From Desulfobacterota bacterium AH_259_B03_O07 (GTDB lineage: Bacteria > Desulfobacterota_D > UBA1144 > Nemesobacterales > CSP1-2): a stretch of 46,257 nucleotides of DNA. Under the pieces are notes generated by a model, which did not search any database, was not told the DNA's origin, and worked only from the letters and a program-made list of their open reading frames with translations. Each line of letters starts with the position of its first letter. Within the stretch, counting starts at the first letter, position 1. A program made the translations under genes and the position numbers. Shown piece after piece: positions 40,951 to 46,257 of this stretch. The DNA lies in NCBI GenBank assembly GCA_027717645.1, contig JALLOG010000010.1:1-46257 (forward strand), written 5' to 3'.

Positions 40951-41817
40951 ATGTTTAGCGGAGTGATGCTGTTATGGTTTATCTTAACTGCTATGTCAGT
41001 TGTATTTGTTGCAATTGATATACGTAAAACACCCGAGTCTAAAGTCTTGAAATGGGGTTTCATCTTGCTCACTGCTTATACGGGTCCTTTTGGTGCTTTC
41101 CTTTACGCAATAGGATGTCGCGAGCCTCTCCCTGGACTGCACGAGCGATATGTATCTGTACGTTGGCGGCAGGTTTTGGGTTCTACTATGCACTGTGTAG
41201 CGGGAGATGGGGTCGGCATTTTAGTGGGTGCCGTTATTGGTAGTTTCTTGAGTTTATCTTTATTCAAAGATATCGCATTGGAGTATGTTCTCGGATTTGG
41301 ATTTGGTTGGACGATCTTTCAAGCCTTATTCATGAAAGATACTGCCGGGGGGTCTTATAGTCGTGCCCTTTATAACACTTTTATTCCTGAATTACTTTCC
41401 ATGAACTGTTTGATGGCCGGTATGGTGGCGCTAACTAGTATTGCAAAGGCAAATGTCACTGGGAGCAATGATCCTCTTAACGCTTCATTTTGGTTTATCA
41501 TGTCCATGGGGCTGTTATTCGGGTTTATAATAGCTTATCCGATCAATTGGTGGCTAGTGTCAAACCATTTGAAACATGGAATGATGACAGTTCGATCTCC
41601 CGAGGAAAGAACAATTATCACTACGGAAAAAATGGAACAAGTGGGAGAGCTTGGTAACCCGCAGATAGGTCATGCAGGTTCGTCAGAAGTTCAATCTGGC
41701 CATGGTGGAATGCAAGCCACTAAACCTTCCACCGTTGAAATTTTGAAAATGACGATCCTGACATTTGTTGTGTTAGGCATTGGACTCGCTATTGCCGCTA
41801 TCTTTGGCCGCCATTGA
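40951..41817 (+). CDS. DUF4396 integral membrane protein
   Basis: 288 residues from the ATG at 40951, with GGGAGG a few bases upstream; the GTT-led frame start at 40921 is wrong by that ribosome site. About five membrane helices: the first two at 1-50 (MLLWFILTAMSVVFVAIDI), the GSTMHCVAGDGVGILVGAVI helix, the FGFGWTIFQALFM region, the WFIMSMGLLFGFIIAYPINW helix and a final FVVLGIGLAIAAIFG. A His/Gly/Asn-rich loop (about 235-265) precedes the last helix. M-H-C and G-D in one helix are conserved in the family and might bind a metal. Function unsettled. A truncated copy lies 3.4 kb upstream. Confidence 0.87.
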   Translation: MFSGVMLLWFILTAMSVVFVAIDIRKTPESKVLKWGFILLTAYTGPFGAFLYAIGCREPLPGLHERYVSVRWRQVLGSTMHCVAGDGVGILVGAVIGSFLSLSLFKDIALEYVLGFGFGWTIFQALFMKDTAGGSYSRALYNTFIPELLSMNCLMAGMVALTSIAKANVTGSNDPLNASFWFIMSMGLLFGFIIAYPINWWLVSNHLKHGMMTVRSPEERTIITTEKMEQVGELGNPQIGHAGSSEVQSGHGGMQATKPSTVEILKMTILTFVVLGIGLAIAAIFGRH

Positions 41818-41904
41818 ATGCAATAGTAACAGATTAAGATCTTTACTCTTTATTTCAGAGTTACCGTATACTTTTTGGTTAAAATAAACGTTTAGAATAT
41901 TTAG

Positions 41905-42504
41905 ATGACATTCGTTGCTGATATGCTTGATCGAATAAAATTTCGTCCTGCTAAAAAGGAGGATTCCAGAACCATTTCCCACCTTTTTAGCATCTTTTCC
42001 GATGGGATATCGGATTACACCTGGAAAACACTAGCTGATCCGGGAGAAGAAGTCTTGGATGTAGGCGAGCGGCGATATTCCCGTGACAATACACCATTTA
42101 GCTACCAGAACTGCACTGTTGCCGAAATAGGCGGCGAGATTGTTGGTATGATTGCTGCCTTTCCTATGGAGACCTTAGAAAGCAATGATGGCGAAATGGA
42201 TGTCGATCCAGTTCTTGCACCTTACTCTAAATTAGAACAACCCAACAGTTATTGGATAGGTGGTATGGCAGTTTTTCCAGAGTATAGACGTAAGGGCTAT
42301 GGAAGTAAGTTCCTAGAAATAGCCGAACAACAAGCAAAAGATCTGGGACTAAGTCTGCTAAGCTTAATTGTTTTTGAGCAAAATGAAGGCGCAAAGAGAC
42401 TGTATGACCGTCATGTTTACTATGAGATAGGTCGCGAGAAGGTTGTTCCTCATGAACTAATTCATGTTACGGGTTATGCTTTATTGATGGTTAAGGATAT
42501 TTAA
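41905..42504 (+). CDS. GNAT-family N-acetyltransferase
   Basis: 199 residues. The acetyl-CoA-binding motif A is YWIGGMAVFPEYRRKGYGSK, with R-R-K-G-Y-G, and motif B follows (LGLSLLSLIVFEQNEGAKRL, then YDRHVYYEIGREKVV). The N-terminal half (FRPAKKEDSRTISHLF) is typical of GNAT proteins acting on amines or protein N-termini. The ending after VVPHELIHV is unusual but compatible. Single gene; no clear Shine-Dalgarno. Substrate unknown. Confidence 0.9.
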   Translation: MTFVADMLDRIKFRPAKKEDSRTISHLFSIFSDGISDYTWKTLADPGEEVLDVGERRYSRDNTPFSYQNCTVAEIGGEIVGMIAAFPMETLESNDGEMDVDPVLAPYSKLEQPNSYWIGGMAVFPEYRRKGYGSKFLEIAEQQAKDLGLSLLSLIVFEQNEGAKRLYDRHVYYEIGREKVVPHELIHVTGYALLMVKDI

Positions 42505-42547
42505 TGAATTCGTATATTGAAATATTTGTATTCGATAATTACCTTAT

Positions 42548-42585
42548 TCAGCGTCATCGCGAGCGTCAGCGTGGCGATCTCCTGC
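42548..42585. repeat. Interspersed repeat fragment ('GTCATCGCGAGCGTCAGCGTGGCGATCTC')
   Basis: Between the GNAT gene and the acyl-CoA ligase lies a GC-richer stretch reading GTCATCGCGAGCGTCAGCGT, then GGCGATCTC, a variant of the widespread 'GTCATTGCGAGCGAAGCGAAGCAATCTC' repeat. A related piece is at 32411-32490. Confidence 0.6.
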
Positions 42586-42645
42586 ATTTTCTCCGGACAC
42601 AGTTCGTCGTGATGAATAAAATTCAGGATAAATAAAGAGGACTCA

Positions 42646-44226
42646 ATGAAAAATAGTAAGGTTTATCGTAGCGAATTGACACCTTTAACATTCTTACGCA
42701 GAAGTGCGTATGTATATCCTGAAAAGATTGCAGTTGTTCATAAAGGAGTGCGCTATACTTACCGTGAATTTGAAGAGCGGGTAAATCGTCTAACTTCAGT
42801 TTTGTTAAATTATGGACTCAAAAAGCATGATCGCGTTGCCTTTCTTTCGCCAAATACCCCTGCCTTACTTGAAGCTCATTTCGCGGTGCCTGCTGTGGGG
42901 GGGATATTGGCTGCAATAAACACTCGGCTAAGCAGTGGAGAAATCGAATATATTCTTAATCACTCTGGTTCCCGGCTTCTGTTTGTGGATGAGGAATTGC
43001 ATCCGCTCCTCAAAACACTTGATCTCAAACACTTAGAGGTGATACAGATCAAGGATTCAGGAAGTTTAGCCGACCCGTATGAGAAATTATTATCAGAAGG
43101 ATCACCGGAACCAGTTGAACAACTTCTAGAAAATGAAGAAGAACCAATTTCGATTAACTATACATCAGGTACAACCGGCAGACCTAAGGGAGTTGTTTAC
43201 ACGCATAGAGGAGCATATCTAAACTCACTAGGTTCGATAATAGAGACTGGGATGAATGTAGAAAGTGTATTTTTGTGGACACTTCCAATGTTCCACTGTA
43301 ACGGATGGTGTTTTACATGGGCAGTGACAGCAGTTGCCGGAACACATGTATGTTTGCGCAAGGTAGACCCTGAATTAATATGGAAGTTAATCAAGAATGA
43401 AAACGTTACTCATTTTAATGGTGCTCCCACAGTCTATGCGATGGTTGTGAATAGCCCTCAAGCTAATCGACTTGAGAATCCTGTTACGGTTAACGTAGCG
43501 GCTGCTCCTCCCTCACCAACGCTCTTCAAGAATTTAAAGAAACTTAACTTTAGACCTATACACCTCTATGGATTAACTGAGACATACGGACCTATTACGG
43601 TATGCGCTTGGCATAAAGAGTGGGATGATCTTCCTATTGAAGAACAGGCTCTTGCTCAATCGCGTCAGGGCCAAGGGTATATAACGGCCGATTTGGTACG
43701 TGTTGTGGATAAGAACGATAATGACGTACCTCGTGATGGCACTACAATCGGTGAGGTTGTAATGCGAGGCAATAACGTCATGAAAGGTTATTACAGGCAG
43801 CGAAGGGCAACTAGCGAAGCATTTAGAGAAGGTTGGTTTCACTCTGGCGATCTTGGAGTCTGGCATAGCGATGGTTATATCGAACTCAGAGACAGGAAAA
43901 AAGATATTATCATCTCAGGAGGAGAAAATATCTCGACTATTGAAGTTGAACAGACGATAGTTAAACACCCTGATGTTTTGGAGTGTGCAGTAATCGCAAT
44001 TCCTGACGAAAAATGGGGAGAGCGCCCTAAAGCATTTGTGACTTTAAAGGAAGGACGAGTTGTCAGTGAGAAAGAACTTATTTCCTTCTGCAGAGAGAAT
44101 CTAGCTCACTTCAAGTGCCCTGCAGCGGTTGAATTTTGTGAACTTCCTAAAACTTCAACAGGCAAAGTCCAAAAATATATACTACGCGAAAAGGAGTGGG
44201 GAGATATTGAAAAGAGAATTAATTAA
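42646..44226 (+). CDS. Acyl-CoA synthetase (AMP-forming)
   Basis: 526 residues, ATG with AAAGAGG seven or so bases upstream. ANL-superfamily motifs: the phosphate-binding loop INYTSGTTGRPKGVVYTHRG at about 164-185, AAPPSPTLFKNL, the acyl-site HLYGLTETYGPITVC, W-F-H-S-G-D-L-G-V, DRKKDIIISGGENISTIEVE and the terminal catalytic Lys region PKTSTGKVQKY. It activates a medium- or long-chain fatty (or similar) acid to acyl-CoA with ATP. Domain lengths are normal. No beta-oxidation partner lies beside it, and it belongs to a heterogeneous forward-oriented region. Confidence 0.95.
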   Translation: MKNSKVYRSELTPLTFLRRSAYVYPEKIAVVHKGVRYTYREFEERVNRLTSVLLNYGLKKHDRVAFLSPNTPALLEAHFAVPAVGGILAAINTRLSSGEIEYILNHSGSRLLFVDEELHPLLKTLDLKHLEVIQIKDSGSLADPYEKLLSEGSPEPVEQLLENEEEPISINYTSGTTGRPKGVVYTHRGAYLNSLGSIIETGMNVESVFLWTLPMFHCNGWCFTWAVTAVAGTHVCLRKVDPELIWKLIKNENVTHFNGAPTVYAMVVNSPQANRLENPVTVNVAAAPPSPTLFKNLKKLNFRPIHLYGLTETYGPITVCAWHKEWDDLPIEEQALAQSRQGQGYITADLVRVVDKNDNDVPRDGTTIGEVVMRGNNVMKGYYRQRRATSEAFREGWFHSGDLGVWHSDGYIELRDRKKDIIISGGENISTIEVEQTIVKHPDVLECAVIAIPDEKWGERPKAFVTLKEGRVVSEKELISFCRENLAHFKCPAAVEFCELPKTSTGKVQKYILREKEWGDIEKRIN

Positions 44227-44441
44227 TAGCGGAAAACAGGATAAGAATTTATTGTTACTTTCTGTATATCATAATTATTTAAGAGGAATTACAAAATACA
44301 GATCAGTTTTACGAATTTTTATCTCATTTATCAGCAATTGTATTTTTCTGTATATTTATTGTTAGGTGGGAAAAGCAGAATTTGATCGCATGTCTAGTGA
44401 AAGAAATTAACGAGGACAAATAAAGTAAAAGCGAGGTTTAA

Positions 44442-45119
44442 ATGAAAATATTGATGGTATTGACTTCACACGATCAGCTCGGTGACACGGGAGAAAAAAC
44501 TGGTTTTTGGTTGGAGGAGTTTGCCGCTCCTTACTTTGTATTTAAAGACGCAGGTGCTGAGATTACACTGGCTTCGCCCAAAGGTGGACAACCACCACTT
44601 GACCCAAAAAGCGATGAACCGGATTTTCAAACGGAGGCAACAGACCGTTTTAAGGAAGATAAAGAAGCGCAAACAGCTTTGGCAAACACATTGAGACTTT
44701 CGAGCGTATCAGCCGAAGATTATGATGCCGTGTTTTATCCGGGTGGTCACGGACCATTGTGGGATCTGTCTCAAGATCAAGATTCCATTGCTTTAATCGA
44801 AGCCATGTATGCCTCAGGAAAGCCTGTCTCTGCGGTTTGCCATGCTCCCGGAGTCTTCCGTCATACAAAAGCTCAGGATGGTTCTCCATTAGTACAAGGT
44901 AAAACTGTGACCGGCTTTGCTAATACTGAGGAAGCTGCGGTTCAGCTTACGGATGTGGTGCCTTTCTTGGTGGAAGACGAGTTGAAGAGAAACGGTGGTA
45001 ATTATTCGAAAATAGTTGACTGGCAGCCGTATGCTGTTACCGATGGCAATTTGATAACAGGGCAGAATCCTGCTTCGTCAGAAGCTGTGGCAAAAGCGGT
45101 ATTAGAACAGCTGAGCTGA
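44442..45119 (+). CDS. DJ-1/PfpI-family type 1 amidotransferase-like protein
   Basis: 225 residues. Hallmarks: ILMVLTSHDQLGDTGEKTGF, W-L-E-E with the conserved Glu, AAPYFVFKDAGAEITLASPK, DYDAVFYPGGHGPLWDLSQD, and the nucleophile elbow VSAVCHAPGVFR with Cys133 followed by His134. This is the HchA/YajL-like branch (glyoxalase III, protein deglycase or related activity). A GVF-containing elbow and a GKTVTGFANTEEAAV loop fit the PfpI-type subgroup with a broad cap. It precedes the repeat-flanked DUF6933 gene. Confidence 0.9.
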   Translation: MKILMVLTSHDQLGDTGEKTGFWLEEFAAPYFVFKDAGAEITLASPKGGQPPLDPKSDEPDFQTEATDRFKEDKEAQTALANTLRLSSVSAEDYDAVFYPGGHGPLWDLSQDQDSIALIEAMYASGKPVSAVCHAPGVFRHTKAQDGSPLVQGKTVTGFANTEEAAVQLTDVVPFLVEDELKRNGGNYSKIVDWQPYAVTDGNLITGQNPASSEAVAKAVLEQLS

Positions 45120-45175
45120 GTATTCACCAAACAAAGCGCCCCAGCGGACCGCTAAAGCCGCCAGTGAGCTATATA

Positions 45176-45274
45176 GTTGAGACGAACTTAGGTTAGATAT
45201 GTAAGAAATATTCAATCTATGCAATTCTATTTTTTTAAACTTTATTTTCTAAACGGATTTTGTACTCAAATGTG
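45176..45274 (+). repeat. ~100-bp direct repeat, copy 1 (upstream of DUF6933)
   Basis: Starts GTTGAGACGAACTTAGGTTA and ends with AAACGGATTTTGTACTCAAA, then TGTG. Copy 2 lies at 45975-46075 with about 85 % identity by eye and the same length within two bases. The copies enclose the DUF6933 gene. GTTAGAT at 45192-45198 fits the attC right-core pattern GTTRRRY. Confidence 0.85.
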
Positions 45275-45366
45275 CTTCTTCCAAGATCAATTGTACAAAT
45301 TTTGATTTCAGCCACAGGAAATTATATGATTCTTCATATTAATTGTTATGTTGCAGTTGACTGATC

Positions 45367-45894
45367 ATGCTTCAACTGAGATGCACGAAGAAAGTACAGG
45401 CACTATTGGGATTGAGGCCGCACGATCTCCGCGAGATTAAGTCGTCAGACGCGTTTCTCGGTAATTGGTATGTCAACCTTTTCGTTGTGGACCGCCGGAA
45501 GACGCTCTTGTTCATGAACGAGCGAACGCTGTTGTCATTCGTTATATTCGGTGTGCGCAAAGATAAACTTAAAAAGGTCCCGGAGGCCTTTCTACGCGGC
45601 GTTGACCAGATATTAACCCTTGAAGGGTTTGATATCGCGACGATAAACAGGGTATTTGCTGGATATGAGGATATCGAGTTCACTCGAACTGATAGTCGTT
45701 CCGTCCTTGGCAACTTGAACGACTTAATGGAAATGTATAAGGATTCGATTCTCTGTGAAGGTGGTTTTAGACATTGCGACTTAGCGGCTATCATGCTCGA
45801 GATGAATCGTATGCCTCAAAGAAATCTGGGTTGGTCAAGTTCAGTCGATATTGTTAGGGAGCTCCTCCGTAGTGAGGCGAAAGCAGTGACATAA
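45367..45894 (+). CDS. DUF6933-family protein
   Basis: 175 residues, ATG without a strong Shine-Dalgarno. MLQLRCTKKVQALLGL, then the Leu-rich linker and WYVNLFVVDRRKTLLFMNER, TLLSFVIFGVRK and a C-terminal helical part with GNLNDLMEMYKDSILCEGG: the typical DUF6933 order 'QLRCTKK...W-x-N-L...D-R-R-K-x-L-L-F-x-N-x-x-T-L'. Its biochemical role is unknown. The gene is GC-richer than the flanking DNA. Together with ~100-bp direct repeats on both sides and hairpins after the stop, this points to acquisition as a mobile cassette. Confidence 0.87.
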   Translation: MLQLRCTKKVQALLGLRPHDLREIKSSDAFLGNWYVNLFVVDRRKTLLFMNERTLLSFVIFGVRKDKLKKVPEAFLRGVDQILTLEGFDIATINRVFAGYEDIEFTRTDSRSVLGNLNDLMEMYKDSILCEGGFRHCDLAAIMLEMNRMPQRNLGWSSSVDIVRELLRSEAKAVT

Positions 45895-45997
45895 CATTCA
45901 ACTCAAAGCAGACCGCTGAAACTTCTTCGGAGTTTCGGTCCTCTCGGACCACCGTTGGCGCCTGAAACACGCGCGTTGAGACAATCTTAGGTTAGAT
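45889..45997 (+). mobile_element. attC-like recombination site candidate after DUF6933
   Basis: Begins ACATAAC (overlapping the stop codon) and ends GTTAGAT (45991-45997), fitting the GTTRRRY right core. Inside, CTCAA (45902-45906) can pair with TTGAG (45976-45980), with an unpaired base next to GC/GC. The central part has further hairpins (GAAACT/AGTTTC and GGTCC/GGACC). The length (109 nt) is in the attC range. The left core does not fully fit RYYYAAC. Integron origin is an inference; no integrase is in view. Confidence 0.45.
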
Positions 45998-46075
45998 GTT
46001 CAAGAAATATTCGATCTATGTAATTCCGTTTTTTTTATAACTCTATTTTCTAAACGGCTTTTGTACTGAAAAGTG
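45975..46075 (+). repeat. ~100-bp direct repeat, copy 2 (downstream of DUF6933)
   Basis: Same start (GTTGAGAC) and end (AAACGGCTTTTGTACTGAAA, then AGTG) as copy 1 at 45176. The copies bracket a GC-richer gene. The part after GTTAGAT is non-coding in both, so the repeat extends beyond an attC core. Confidence 0.85.
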
Positions 46076-46257
46076 TATAATTGATTTAACTAGCAAATTC
46101 CCTGTAGCTTCCTTCAGGGTTACCCCTCGCCTGTCATTCCGAACCTGGTGAGGAATCTAATAGAGTTTGCTTCGTCGTGTAGCCTGTGCTGAGCTTGCCG
46201 AAGTACTCCTCGCAATTAGATGTTATACAATTCGAGGACAGTTTAATTATTTTCAAT
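46076..46257. other. Terminal gene-free stretch with repeat fragment
   Basis: AT-rich DNA followed by a fragment of the GC-richer repeat family (about 46128-46215: CCTGTCATTCCGAACCTGGT, later TGTGCTGAGCTTGCCGAAGT), as also found at 15520, 20237 and 23606. Nothing coding is recognised before the window ends. Confidence 0.5.

Noticed and set aside
1-46257. CRISPR array or cas genes
   Set aside because: No regularly spaced direct repeats and no Cas-like protein is present.
1-46257. Complete rRNA or tRNA genes
   Set aside because: Only the 3' half of one tRNA (4044-4088) is seen; no rRNA-like sequence was recognised.

Overview
The window looks like part of the chromosome of an AT-rich Gram-negative bacterium. 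Gram-negative character is inferred from a heptosyltransferase-like family 9 glycosyltransferase, a type IV pilin with a sigma-54 promoter, and lipoproteins. The mix of genes (pilin, ABC exporter with TPR protein, DUF255 thioredoxin, SPL-like radical SAM protein, LLM oxidoreductase, many REP-type transposase remnants) would suit a deltaproteobacterial/Desulfobacterota- or Dadabacteria-like lineage. That assignment is an inference and is weak.

Layout. (1) 1-4088: right end of an integrated mobile element. It has a leftward operon (AlpA-like HTH, AAA ATPase of primase-helicase type, two small proteins, a broken paralogue) and one divergent gene. It ends at a 45-nt copy of the 3' half of a tRNA-Arg(CCG), which I read as an attachment site; no integrase is in view. 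(2) 4.1-9.9 kb: an eroded zone with a truncated REP-type transposase, a Cys-rich secreted protein, a TrlF-like ATPase lacking its Walker A half, an orphan OB-fold-like protein, a YaaW-family protein and several gene scraps. (3) 9.9-33.6 kb: mostly ordinary core genome. It holds an RGG/zinc-ribbon protein, DUF255 protein, MnmG, SPL-like protein, pilin, ABC exporter plus TPR protein, GT9, nitroreductase, MBL hydrolase, SAM hydroxide adenosyltransferase, RluD-PgeF, ArgG, QueA and an LLM oxidoreductase. (4) 33.6-46.26 kb: an accessory region in which every gene lies on the + strand. Unrelated small genes (secreted Cys-rich protein, ArsM-like methyltransferase, TfoX-N, serine hydrolase, DUF4396 twice, DUF1801, toxin-antitoxin pair, GNAT, acyl-CoA ligase, DJ-1/PfpI, DUF6933) alternate with pseudogene fragments and repeats.

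How genes fit together. rluD and pgeF abut and look co-transcribed. The ABC ATPase, permease and TPR protein form an exporter locus broken by a REP-like inverted repeat. The pilin is a separate sigma-54 unit. VapB/VapC overlap by ATGA. DUF1801 and its follower also overlap by ATGA. The DUF6933 gene, richer in GC than its surroundings, sits between two ~100-bp direct repeats, one preceded by a fold resembling an integron attC site.

The observations I rate highest are the tRNA-bounded element with its translationally coupled HTH-ATPase pair, the repeat-flanked DUF6933 cassette, the sigma-54 pilin unit with a possible structured RNA upstream, and the DUF4396 duplication whose copies differ almost only at synonymous sites. 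I do not see a clearly new multi-gene system that I can prove from sequence alone.
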